Assembly (NCBI GenBank): GCA_900444965.1
Contig: UFRQ01000003.1
Coordinates: 2,294,001 to 2,358,000 of the forward strand
DNA length: 64,000 nucleotides
Source: [Actinobacillus] rossii
GTDB lineage: Bacteria; Pseudomonadota; Gammaproteobacteria; Enterobacterales; Pasteurellaceae
Direction: 5' to 3'
Shown piece by piece: positions 10,270-19,069 of the stretch (position 1 is its first letter; each line of letters starts with the position of its first letter). Made by a program: the position numbers and the translations under genes. The notes under the pieces are model-generated. The model searched no databases. It saw only the letters and a list, made by a program, of their open reading frames with translations, and was not told where the DNA came from.

Positions 10270-11757
10270 TTATTCCTTATCTAAACGACCAACAAGTGAA
10301 AGTTCAAAATTAGATCCCATATACTTAAAATGTGGTCTTAATTTTATTGATGACAAGAACCAACCTGGATCACCTTCCACATCAGAAACCGTAATAGAAG
10401 CTGCTCTAAATGGACGACGACTACGAACATCTGCAGGTGGATTTTCTTGATCCGCGATATATTGTTTCAACCATTTATTCAATTCCGTTTGTAAATCGCT
10501 TGCTTCTTTCCAACTACCGATTTGCTCACGTTGCAGTACTTTTAAGAAATGAGCTACACGTGTGATCATAAAGGTGTAAGGTAATTGAGTACCTAATTTA
10601 TAGTTAGTTTCTGCAATTTTACCTTCTTTAGTATTTGGAAAAACTTTTGGTTTTTGTACCGAATTAGCAGAGAAAAATGCAGCATTATCACTGCCTTTCC
10701 GCATAGTAAGCGTGATAAAGCCTTCTTCAGCTAATTCAAATTCTCGACGATCTGTCACTAATACTTCTGTTGGAATCTTAGATTGCAACTCTCCCATCGC
10801 TTCATAGACATGAACAGGTAGATCATAAACTGCACCACCACTTTGTGGACCAATGATATTGGCGCACCAACGATATTTAGCAAAACTATCTGTTAAGCAA
10901 GAGGCAAATAAGAAAGCACTATTTCCCCACAGGTAATGTTCATGGTCTTTACTTACATCTTCTTCATACCCAAATGATTTAACAGGATTTTCTGATACAG
11001 AATAAGGCAAACGAGCTAAGAATCGTGAAGTTGTTAAGCCCAAGCTACGAGAATCTTCAGATTCGCGCAATGAACGCCATTTAGCATAAATAGGTCCTTC
11101 AAATACAGATTTTAAATCTTTGATTGCTGGCAATTCGGTATAACTGGAAATACCAAAGAAAGTAGGAGAAACAGAAGAGATAAAAGGTGCGTGAGCCATT
11201 GCCCCCACTGCACTGACATATTGTAGCAATTTCATATCAGGTGCCTTAGGCGTAAATTCATAATTCCCAATTACAGCACCAATTGGTTCACCACCAAACT
11301 GCCCATACCCTGAAGAATACACATGCTTATAGAAACCTGATTGCACAATTTCAGGAGCAAATTCAAAATCGTCCAGTAGTTCAGATTTTGTTGCATGAAT
11401 CACATTAATTTTGATGTTTTCTCTAAAGTCTGTTTTATCAACTAGCAATTTTAAAGAACGCCAAGAAGACTCTAAATTACGAAATTCCGAATTATGCAAA
11501 ATTTCATCGACTTGAGCACTTAGTTTCTTATCAATTTCATTGATCATTCGATCGATAAGTAATTTATTAATAGGCTCTTCGTTTGAACCCGTTTCCAAAA
11601 TATTACTGATAAACGCTGCTACACCTTGTTTAGCGACATCATATCCTTCCGAATCCGATGACATACGAGTTTGAGCCATAATTTCATCTAATAATGAACT
11701 ATGTTGTGTAGCAGATTGAACTTCTTCTATATGATGTTGTTGATTATTTTCAGCCAT
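10270..11757 (-). CDS. tssC: T6SS sheath large subunit TssC (VipB)
   Basis: A 495-residue TssC. With TssB it forms the contractile sheath around the Hcp tube. Diagnostic segments seen: LDEIMAQTRM near the N-terminus, NLESSWRSLKLLVDKT near 95, a GEPIGAVIGNYEF motif near 160, KWRSLRESEDSRSLGL, and the C-terminal ENPPADVRSRRPFRAASI stretch. All match the family over its full length. It follows tssB by 21 bp. Confidence 0.97.
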   Translation of the reverse strand: MAENNQQHHIEEVQSATQHSSLLDEIMAQTRMSSDSEGYDVAKQGVAAFISNILETGSNEEPINKLLIDRMINEIDKKLSAQVDEILHNSEFRNLESSWRSLKLLVDKTDFRENIKINVIHATKSELLDDFEFAPEIVQSGFYKHVYSSGYGQFGGEPIGAVIGNYEFTPKAPDMKLLQYVSAVGAMAHAPFISSVSPTFFGISSYTELPAIKDLKSVFEGPIYAKWRSLRESEDSRSLGLTTSRFLARLPYSVSENPVKSFGYEEDVSKDHEHYLWGNSAFLFASCLTDSFAKYRWCANIIGPQSGGAVYDLPVHVYEAMGELQSKIPTEVLVTDRREFELAEEGFITLTMRKGSDNAAFFSANSVQKPKVFPNTKEGKIAETNYKLGTQLPYTFMITRVAHFLKVLQREQIGSWKEASDLQTELNKWLKQYIADQENPPADVRSRRPFRAASITVSDVEGDPGWFLSSIKLRPHFKYMGSNFELSLVGRLDKE

Positions 11758-11778
11758 AAATTATCCTTAATTGATTAT

Positions 11779-12279
11779 CTATTTTTTATCAATAATATTT
11801 AACTCAGCTAAAAGTTGAGTACGAGATTCCTCATTCTCTAATAATTCAGCAATTCGAGTTCTAAATGCAGGTATATTACCTAAAGGACCTTTTACAGCAG
11901 TTAGTGCTTCTCGTAACTCAAGTAACTTACGCAATTCTGGTACAGCTTTTACAATATTATCAGGTGAAAAATCCTGCAAAGATTTAATATCTAATTGCAC
12001 ATTAATTTCATCATCAGCTGGAGCGCTATCTTGTAGTTTATTCGCAACATTGATATTTAAACCAATATTCATTTCCTCCATTACAGATGAGAAATTATTC
12101 TTATTGATTGATACCATAGTACGTTCTTCAATAGACGACTCCTCTGATTTTCCTTTCATATCTCCTACCACTAAGAGATTGAGTGGCAATTCAACTTCTG
12201 CTGTTTCCCCAGCAGTTGCAGGAACATACTTGATATTAATACGCTCTTTAGGTGCAACAGAACCTTCTTTATTACTCAT
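11779..12279 (-). CDS. tssB: T6SS sheath small subunit TssB (VipA)
   Basis: A 166-residue TssB. The segments RINIKYVP near residue 13, VELPLNLLVVGDMKG, and the LKSLQDFSPDNIVKAVPELRKLL type stretch are standard for VipA. It is the first gene of the minus-strand T6SS operon. The upstream 225 bp is shared with the divergent hcp gene and contains a candidate extended -10 promoter for this operon. Confidence 0.97.
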   Translation of the reverse strand: MSNKEGSVAPKERINIKYVPATAGETAEVELPLNLLVVGDMKGKSEESSIEERTMVSINKNNFSSVMEEMNIGLNINVANKLQDSAPADDEINVQLDIKSLQDFSPDNIVKAVPELRKLLELREALTAVKGPLGNIPAFRTRIAELLENEESRTQLLAELNIIDKK

Positions 12280-12351
12280 ACGATAGCCCTTCAGACTTGA
12301 TTAAAAATTACCACCAGAAACAATATCTCCATCCCTAGTGAATCCCAACTC

Positions 12352-12360
12352 AGTATAACA
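12352..12360 (-). promoter_or_regulatory. Candidate extended -10 promoter of the tssB operon
   Basis: On the minus strand the intergenic region reads TGTTATACT: a TGn extension plus a near-consensus TATACT -10 box, about 73 bp before the tssB start. A TTGTAT word lies 20 bp upstream, too far for an ideal -35, which is compatible with an extended -10 promoter. Prediction from sequence only. Confidence 0.4.
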
Positions 12361-12407
12361 AATATTTACTCATTTTCATACAAACAGACAATTTTTTATA
12401 CATTCTA

Positions 12408-12436
12408 TTGTCTTTTTGGACGAAAAGAGACATACT
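12408..12436 (+). promoter_or_regulatory. Candidate promoter of hcp
   Basis: TTGTCT (12408-12413) and CATACT (12431-12436) are separated by exactly 17 bp in the tssB-hcp divergent region, about 68 bp before the hcp start. Hcp is needed in large amounts and is transcribed away from the structural operon here, so its own promoter is expected. Not proven by sequence alone. Confidence 0.4.
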
Positions 12437-12504
12437 AGTCTGAGGAAATAGGTAAATACTTCCTAAACTACCTTCATTGTTCAACCCTATTTGCGAGGAT
12501 TACT

Positions 12505-13023
12505 ATGCCAACTCCATGTTATGTTTCTATCACTGGAAAAACACAAGGCAACATTACCGCAGGTGCATTTACTGCAGACTCTGTTGGTAACATTTTTGTC
12601 CAAGGTCACGAAGATGAAATGCTTGTTCAACAAGTAAGACATCAAGTTCAAGTCCCTACTGACCCACAATCAGGTCAGCCATCTGGTCAGCGCGCTCACA
12701 AGCCACTGATTTTAACCGTTGCACTAAATAAAGCGGTTCCATTACTCTATAATGCACTTGCTTCAGGCGAAATGTTACCTAAAGTTGAGTTGAAGTGGTA
12801 TCGCACATCTGTTGAAGGTAAGCAAGAGCATTACTTCACGACAACTTTAGAAGACGCAACTATTGTTAATATGGATCTATTGATGCCACATGCACAAGAT
12901 CCTGCACAAAAAGAATTCACCCAATTACTTGATGTCTACTTGGCATATCGTAAAGTTACTTGGGAACACACTGTGGCTGGCACATCGGGTTCCGATGACT
13001 GGCGTACACCAATTGAAGCTTAA
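12505..13023 (+). CDS. hcp: T6SS tube protein Hcp (TssD)
   Basis: A 172-residue Hcp. Hexamers stack into the tube expelled by sheath contraction and can carry small effectors. The N-terminus MPTPCYVSITGKTQG and the following GHEDEM segment are the family signature, and the internal HKPLILTVALNKAVPLL stretch also matches. A GCGAGG Shine-Dalgarno lies just before the ATG. The gene is separated from the structural operon and heads a plus-strand effector module (hcp, eagR, rhs, immunity). Confidence 0.97.
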   Translation: MPTPCYVSITGKTQGNITAGAFTADSVGNIFVQGHEDEMLVQQVRHQVQVPTDPQSGQPSGQRAHKPLILTVALNKAVPLLYNALASGEMLPKVELKWYRTSVEGKQEHYFTTTLEDATIVNMDLLMPHAQDPAQKEFTQLLDVYLAYRKVTWEHTVAGTSGSDDWRTPIEA

Positions 13024-13076
13024 TCATATGCATAAAGCTATGCCTATAAGCATAGCTTTATTTTTTAATAACACGA

Positions 13077-13508
13077 ATGACTATGGCTAAACAACTATAT
13101 ACCTTTAATGAAGGCACAATTGAACTCCCGACACAATGGCAGGATCAATCAATGAATGTGTTTGTGCTTCCTGATGACAGCGGTATTAATTTAGTGATTA
13201 ACCGAGCCCCCGTACCAACGGGCATGGATGAAGAAGAATACTATCAAGAAGTCATCCAACAATTTCAGCATAATCTAAAAAATTATCGGGAAATTTCACA
13301 AGAAATTGTGCAGTTAGATGAAAAACCAGCTTATTTGCTTGAATACCAATGGCAAACACCAGAAGGCATTATGTACCAATGTACCGTAATGCAAATTCGT
13401 CATAATCTGTTACTTACTTTTACCTATACAGCAAATAATCCGTTTACTAAAAAACAACGTCAAGCATTGTTAGAAGTTGTTTATAGTTACAAAACCACCA
13501 AAAAATAA
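13077..13508 (+). CDS. DcrB/DUF1795 protein, EagR-type T6SS effector chaperone
   Basis: A 143-residue DUF1795 (DcrB-like) protein. Its pattern (YTFNEGTIELPTQWQDQS, then NLVINRAPVP...EEEYY, ending in a beta strand and VVYSYK) matches Eag chaperones. EagR proteins bind the prePAAR and transmembrane helices of Rhs effectors and help load them on VgrG. The gene lies directly before an Rhs effector that has exactly such N-terminal helices, which supports the role. Two in-frame ATGs (13077 and 13083) are possible and no strong Shine-Dalgarno distinguishes them. Confidence 0.85.
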   Translation: MTMAKQLYTFNEGTIELPTQWQDQSMNVFVLPDDSGINLVINRAPVPTGMDEEEYYQEVIQQFQHNLKNYREISQEIVQLDEKPAYLLEYQWQTPEGIMYQCTVMQIRHNLLLTFTYTANNPFTKKQRQALLEVVYSYKTTKK

Positions 13509-13555
13509 TCCCTTGCTTGATTGGTTTTTCCTTACATAAAAGAGACTGATTTTTT

Positions 13556-16500
13556 ATGGCTAATCCCCCAGATATCGTTCAACGCATTACCCAACATATC
13601 CAATCTTTTCAGCGTTCCAAAGTACAACTTGGCGAACCGAGAGAGGTCGTTATGCCGGCGGCTCGTGTTGGAGATATTATTAACCACACCAGCTTTTGGG
13701 CAGCCTTAGCCGGTGCAGTGGTTGGGGCTTGTGTGACAGCTGGGATTTTTGCTCTCGCTTCTGCTGCCGTGGCAGCTGTGGGTATCACTGGAGGTTTAGC
13801 TGCTCCAATTGCTGGTGCTCTACTGGGTGGCTTCGCCACTTGGGCTGTTTCTGATGGTATAGAAAAAGTTACTAGTGCTGTGACTGAATTTGTCAATGAG
13901 GCGATTGGTGGCGACCCAAGTGGCCCTATTATTTTAGGTTCGCCGAGTGTGTTAGTAAATAACAAGCCCTTGGCACTCGCTCAATTACCATTAAGCGTGG
14001 GTTGTACTCGCCATTCTCCTCCACCTCAAATTGCTCAAGGTAGCGAAACGGTCTCTGCGAATGGCAAACCGGTTGCTCGTAAAGGCGATAAAACCGAATG
14101 CAGTGCAACCATTGCTGAAGGTTCGCCCAATGTTTTCTTTGGTTCAGGGCAAGGCACTTATGTCGATATGAAACCTGAATTTACTGGATTTCAGCGTGCA
14201 CTATTGTTTGTTGTGGAGTTCGTGGTACCACCAACAGCATTGTTCGGTAAAGGTATCGGGAAAGGATTAGCCACATTAGGCAAAACTTTAGCAACAAAAG
14301 GACCTCGTGCTGGTGCTGCACTCGCTGCAAAGATGGCAGGGAAAGCAGCAAAAGGCATTGCCCAAAATGCAGCTAATAAAGCTCAAAATATGGCGAAAGC
14401 AGCCAAAAGTGTTGCTAAAGGTGCAAAAGCAGTAACTAAAAGTGTAGCCAAAGGGGCTAAAGCGGTTGGAAAAGGCATCGGAAAAGGAGTTAAACAAGCG
14501 GGTAATATTGCTCGGGGGAAAACATTAGGCTGTGCAAAAGCCGCCTTTAAGGACAACTCTGGAAGAAAACGCTTTACTGAAGCAACAAAAAAATTCTTCA
14601 AAGGCGACCCCATTGATGTTTTCACAGGTCAAGTCGTTGAGCAACGAACCGATTTTACTCTTGGGCAAACCATTCCTCTTGCGTTTATTCGCACTTGGTC
14701 TCGTCATAAAGATGAACAACAGGCTGATGGCTTATGCGGTCGTTTTTGGACGGATAACTTCTCCGAATATGCGGAAGTGTCCGACAGCGGGCAACACATC
14801 AAAATAGCCACCTTTGAAGGTAGTTATTTACGCTTTGCCTTACCATTAGGCGCAACGGGGTCATCCAATCCTGACCACCCCGAATACACCCTTATTCGTC
14901 ACCGTGAGTATTTGGAGTTATTCCACCGTGAAACGCAGTTGTCTAAACTGTTCTATTTTAGTCACACCGCAGAAAATGACGATACTGAAACGGAATCCGC
15001 AGAAGCCGATTTTGCCTATCCACCGCTGACTGACGGACGTTATCTTATTTCCGCTTGGTTAGATACGTTTGATAATGCAGTACAGTTTCATTACAACGAA
15101 CATTCGTGGCTGGAAGCGGTTTCCCATACCGACGGCATTACCCTTGCCTTTACCTACCAAGGCGAATGGTTACATCAAATCATCCGCACCGATACAGAAC
15201 AAGCAGAAATCTTGGCAACCTATCACCAAGATGAACGTGGTGCTTTGGTGGAAAGCAATGCCCTACTCGACTTCCATTTGTTTTACGAATACGACTCGCA
15301 CTTTAACCTAACCCGTTGGGCGGATAATGATAAAACTTGGGTGGATTATCATTATGACGAACAAGGTCGGGTCATTCACAGCATTGGTGCCGAAGGCTTT
15401 TACCCTGTTTGGTTTCAGTATGAAGAGAATCGAACAACGGTTTTAGACAGCCAACAACGTGCGACTGTATATGACTACGACAGTCATATTATGAAACCGC
15501 TTTCCATCACTTTGCCAAGCGGTGCCAAAACGCATTTTGAATACGACCGCTACGGCAATCTGCTTTCTCAAACCTTTGCCGATGGCAAGCAAGTGCAATT
15601 TGACTACCTTGAACAAACCGGTTTAGTTACCTGTTTTACCGACACCGCAGGCAAGCAGTGGCATTATGACTATGACGAAAACGAACAACTTTGTCAGCTC
15701 TCCGACCCACTCGGACGAGTTTGGGCAAAAACAGAAAATCGTGGTGCTTTTGCAAAAAACAGCGATAATCCGACCGCTTATACTACCCTGTTCACCGCAC
15801 CCGATGGCTCGACCACTGAATTTATTCGCAATCAATATGGGCTATTAACGGAAATTAATTCCACCCTCGGCAAACACCAGCAAACCGAGCAGTTCCGCTA
15901 CGACCCTCGTCATCGTTTGGTGGAAGCTCAAGATGCCGAACAACGCCGTATTCAGTTAGGCTATGACGACAAAGACCGTTTTAACCGTTTGACCAATGCC
16001 CGTGGCAAACAATGGCACTACGGCTACAATGCTCATCATAAACTGACACACATTGCCCGACCAAACCAAAGCGAAGAAAAACACCACTACGACCGACACG
16101 GTAATCTGATTCGTTATACCGATGCTAATGGCGTTGATTGGCAGTTAAAATACGGTGCCTTTGATTTGCTGACCGAAAAAGTCGATGGCGAGGGCAACCG
16201 TTGGCTATACGACTACGACAAAGACAGCCTCAAACTCAACAAAGTCACCAACCCGAAAGGCGAAACCTATACTTATACCTTCAACGAGAACGGGCAAGTG
16301 GTGGAAGAGACCGACTTTGCCGATAACCGCTGGCGTTATACTTACAACGATAACGGTACACTTCAAAGTCTGACCGATGGCGAGGGCAATGTTGCCCATT
16401 ACGAATATGATAACGCGGGCAATCTCATTCGCCTGATGACCGCTGACGACAGCATTGTCTATCGCTACGATGACGTAGGCAGGGTGACCGATATTCAGAG

Positions 16501-18316
16501 TATCGACCAACAACTGCACTTTGAATACGATGTGCTTGACCGCATTGTCAAAGAAACCCAAAACCACGGCGAAATTCACCGCACTTATGACGATGAACAT
16601 CAAACGCTCACTCGCACGCTGTTCATTAAAGACGAACAAGGGCAACTGAATACCCCTTCGCCGATTATCACCACCTTTAAATACAATCAGGTTGGCGAGT
16701 TAATTCAACTGGATTTACCCGAAACAAGCGGTCAAAAACACACATTATTTTTCCAATATGACCAAAACGGCAATGAAATCCACCGCACTTCTCATCAAGG
16801 CTTTATCCTTAACCAACGCTTTGATGAAATGGATTGCTTAGTTCAGCAACGTGCCGGTTGGGAGCCGGAGCAGTTTTTTGATAAAGACGAACTGCGAGCC
16901 ACGGGCATTGATGCCCCGAGTTTTGCGGAAGTAAACAAAAGCTATCGTTATGATAACGCCCTGAATACCATTGAAACCAAAGACAAAGGCGAACAGCTTT
17001 ATTTTACGCTTAACAAAAACAACCAAATCACCGCCGTTCACAACCAAAACCGTGAGCAGGAGCGTTATGCCTATGATAGTTGTGGCTATCTCACCCAACA
17101 GGCACAGGCAGAATATGGCTTTACCCGAGATGAACTAAACCCCGAATATCAGCAACAACGCCTTATTCAACACAGTGATATTTACCAACAAGGGCATAAA
17201 CTTAATCGGTTAAATCACCATTACTACCGCTACGACAACGCCGGCAGACTGACTGAAAAAACAGAAATTCGAGACGGGTTTAGACAAAAAACTACCTATT
17301 ACCGCTGGAATGCCAACAACCAACTAACCGGCATCACCAACGACAAAGGCGAGGTGTGGTATTACAAATATGACGCCTTAGGCAGACGGATTTCAAAAGA
17401 ATGTCCGCAACAGCACCTAAGCATTGAATACTTGTGGGACGGCGACCAGCTTGCCTACACGCAGACCTTTAAAAACGGCAAGCTCGACAGCCAACGCCAC
17501 AGCGTATTCAACGGCTGGCAACTGCTCGCCCAACAGGACAGCTATCAACAAATTAAGCAAACTATTGACGGTAATCTCGTCGAATGGAGATTGGAGACAG
17601 GCTACGCCGTCTGCCAACCCAACGGACAAGTGCTTGCCCTACTCAACCCGAAAGGCAGAACCCTTTGGCGTAAAGAGAAACAAACACTTTGGGGCTTATG
17701 CTTTGCCAATGAATACAAGCAACCGAATCCGCTTGACCCACAGCTTTTATTTGCCGGGCAATGGGTAGATGAAGAAAGTGGGTTGGTGTATAACCGATTT
17801 AGGTATTATGACCCTGAAAGTGGGAATTACATCAGTTCAGATCCGATTGGGTTGAATGGGGGTGAAACGCCTTATTCTTATGTTCATAATGTTTTAGATT
17901 TTCTTGATCCGTTTGGGTTGGCAAAATGTCCTAAATTACCATCAACCGATGGAGGTTTATCTCAAGTACAAAAAAATAAAAAAATTGGTGATAAAGTTAG
18001 AGACGAAATTGCTAGGGAAAGAGGGGTTATTACTGTAGAAAAAGTAATGAAAACATCATCGGGAAAAATTAGAAGAATTGATGTTTATGATGATATTCAT
18101 GGTGCCAAAATTGGTATTGAATCAAAAGTAGGTCGAACAAGTTTAACATCTAGAACTAGACAGGAATTAGCTAGAGATATCACTCTTATGAGAGAAGGCA
18201 AATTAGATGGCATTGAATGGGTATTTACAAGAAGTCCAATAACAGGAAAAATCGGTCCTACAGCAGCTCTAGAGAGTAAATTAAACAAATTTGGCATACC
18301 TATAATATACAGGTGA
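13556..18316 (+). CDS. PAAR-Rhs T6SS effector with C-terminal nuclease-like toxin tip
   Basis: A 1586-residue polymorphic effector. Order: prePAAR motif (PAARVGDIINH, about 34-44); hydrophobic Ala/Gly-rich membrane helices (about 47-100); PAAR domain (about 118-200) that caps VgrG; a Lys/Ala repeat-like linker (about 265-330); Rhs/YD shell repeats from GDPIDVFTGQ (about 357) to the closing DPIGLNGG...DPFGL motif (end at about 1455); then a 131-residue tip. The tip carries RIDVYDD (Asp about 1509) and IGIESKV (Glu 1522, Lys 1524), a D...ExK arrangement expected of a PD-(D/E)XK nuclease. The Rhs core is clearly richer in G+C than the A+T-rich tip and immunity gene, the usual mark of tip exchange. 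The nuclease assignment is inference from the motif. Confidence 0.9.
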   Translation: MANPPDIVQRITQHIQSFQRSKVQLGEPREVVMPAARVGDIINHTSFWAALAGAVVGACVTAGIFALASAAVAAVGITGGLAAPIAGALLGGFATWAVSDGIEKVTSAVTEFVNEAIGGDPSGPIILGSPSVLVNNKPLALAQLPLSVGCTRHSPPPQIAQGSETVSANGKPVARKGDKTECSATIAEGSPNVFFGSGQGTYVDMKPEFTGFQRALLFVVEFVVPPTALFGKGIGKGLATLGKTLATKGPRAGAALAAKMAGKAAKGIAQNAANKAQNMAKAAKSVAKGAKAVTKSVAKGAKAVGKGIGKGVKQAGNIARGKTLGCAKAAFKDNSGRKRFTEATKKFFKGDPIDVFTGQVVEQRTDFTLGQTIPLAFIRTWSRHKDEQQADGLCGRFWTDNFSEYAEVSDSGQHIKIATFEGSYLRFALPLGATGSSNPDHPEYTLIRHREYLELFHRETQLSKLFYFSHTAENDDTETESAEADFAYPPLTDGRYLISAWLDTFDNAVQFHYNEHSWLEAVSHTDGITLAFTYQGEWLHQIIRTDTEQAEILATYHQDERGALVESNALLDFHLFYEYDSHFNLTRWADNDKTWVDYHYDEQGRVIHSIGAEGFYPVWFQYEENRTTVLDSQQRATVYDYDSHIMKPLSITLPSGAKTHFEYDRYGNLLSQTFADGKQVQFDYLEQTGLVTCFTDTAGKQWHYDYDENEQLCQLSDPLGRVWAKTENRGAFAKNSDNPTAYTTLFTAPDGSTTEFIRNQYGLLTEINSTLGKHQQTEQFRYDPRHRLVEAQDAEQRRIQLGYDDKDRFNRLTNARGKQWHYGYNAHHKLTHIARPNQSEEKHHYDRHGNLIRYTDANGVDWQLKYGAFDLLTEKVDGEGNRWLYDYDKDSLKLNKVTNPKGETYTYTFNENGQVVEETDFADNRWRYTYNDNGTLQSLTDGEGNVAHYEYDNAGNLIRLMTADDSIVYRYDDVGRVTDIQSIDQQLHFEYDVLDRIVKETQNHGEIHRTYDDEHQTLTRTLFIKDEQGQLNTPSPIITTFKYNQVGELIQLDLPETSGQKHTLFFQYDQNGNEIHRTSHQGFILNQRFDEMDCLVQQRAGWEPEQFFDKDELRATGIDAPSFAEVNKSYRYDNALNTIETKDKGEQLYFTLNKNNQITAVHNQNREQERYAYDSCGYLTQQAQAEYGFTRDELNPEYQQQRLIQHSDIYQQGHKLNRLNHHYYRYDNAGRLTEKTEIRDGFRQKTTYYRWNANNQLTGITNDKGEVWYYKYDALGRRISKECPQQHLSIEYLWDGDQLAYTQTFKNGKLDSQRHSVFNGWQLLAQQDSYQQIKQTIDGNLVEWRLETGYAVCQPNGQVLALLNPKGRTLWRKEKQTLWGLCFANEYKQPNPLDPQLLFAGQWVDEESGLVYNRFRYYDPESGNYISSDPIGLNGGETPYSYVHNVLDFLDPFGLAKCPKLPSTDGGLSQVQKNKKIGDKVRDEIARERGVITVEKVMKTSSGKIRRIDVYDDIHGAKIGIESKVGRTSLTSRTRQELARDITLMREGKLDGIEWVFTRSPITGKIGPTAALESKLNKFGIPIIYR

Positions 18317-18320
18317 TTAA

Positions 18321-18875
18321 ATGAATGATGTGAAAAAGTTTTTACTACAAGAAGGGTATCTACAAATAAATAGAACCAATAACTTTTATAAATTAAATCA
18401 TGATTTTTATATGGTTGTTTATCTCCAGCGAAAATCAGACGGGAGTTTGTATTTTTTTAACGTTGGCATTCATCCAAGATTTCTACTTAATACTACAAAT
18501 GATGTTATTGAAGAAGTTGACTGTGCTTTAAGAACAAGAATTGGAACATTGAGTACTGTTGAAGCTGAGCGCAAAGAAGAACTAGGAAAATTAATAAGTG
18601 ATTTACATCAATTTTCTGTTCACTATTCAGAGTATAAATCTATTTTTAATACTAATAACCCTTGTGATTTAGCTCACCAACATAAAATATTACATACATT
18701 TTCAATAACACAAGTAAACTTATGTAGATTATATGTTGAGTATTATGACTTCTTAAATAACAAAGATATAGCATTACTCTTTGCAAATTATGGACTATCT
18801 ATTGTACCGAAACTTGCGGTAATCCCTAAAAAATTTTTTAAGGAATATGTTAAATTAAATACAATGTTAAGTTAA
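18321..18875 (+). CDS. Probable Rhs immunity protein, DUF4304-like
   Basis: A 184-residue protein starting 4 bp after the rhs stop. The N-terminal pattern (short helix, GYLQINRTNNFYK, then VVYLQRKSDGSLYFFNVGIHP) resembles DUF4304 proteins, several of which occur beside toxin genes. Immediate linkage to the toxin tip, shared A+T-rich composition and the tight spacing argue that it neutralises the tip. No signal peptide is seen, so it would act in the cytoplasm, which fits a nuclease toxin. The family match is by eye. Confidence 0.65.
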   Translation: MNDVKKFLLQEGYLQINRTNNFYKLNHDFYMVVYLQRKSDGSLYFFNVGIHPRFLLNTTNDVIEEVDCALRTRIGTLSTVEAERKEELGKLISDLHQFSVHYSEYKSIFNTNNPCDLAHQHKILHTFSITQVNLCRLYVEYYDFLNNKDIALLFANYGLSIVPKLAVIPKKFFKEYVKLNTMLS

Positions 18876-19003
18876 TAGGTTTATCAAATTATATTCGTCT
18901 GATGAGTATCTTTAATTTAACACTATCTTTAAGACGTACCTTTATTTTACCAAACGGACGTTCAATATTTGTTCTTTAAAAATCTAATAGCACGCTGTTA
19001 TAT

Positions 19004-19069
19004 AAGCGGTCTGATTTTCCTGAAAACTTGTAAAATTTTCAGAAAATCCAACCGCTTGTAAAAATTTTT
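19004..19069 (+). terminator. Paired uptake-signal hairpin terminator after rhs-immunity
   Basis: AAGCGGT (19004-19010) and ACCGCTT (19051-19057) form the base of a long imperfect hairpin (further pairs GATTTTC/GAAAATC and GAAAA/TTTTC), followed by a T-rich run. This is a paired uptake-signal terminator of the ACAAGCGGT type, common in part of the Pasteurellaceae. The 18876-19003 stretch before it holds no gene that I can support. Confidence 0.7.

Noticed and set aside
13609..17629. Long minus-strand open frames inside rhs
   Set aside because: They mirror the G+C-rich repetitive Rhs coding strand, have no signals, and recur identically in the duplicated segment only because the DNA is duplicated.
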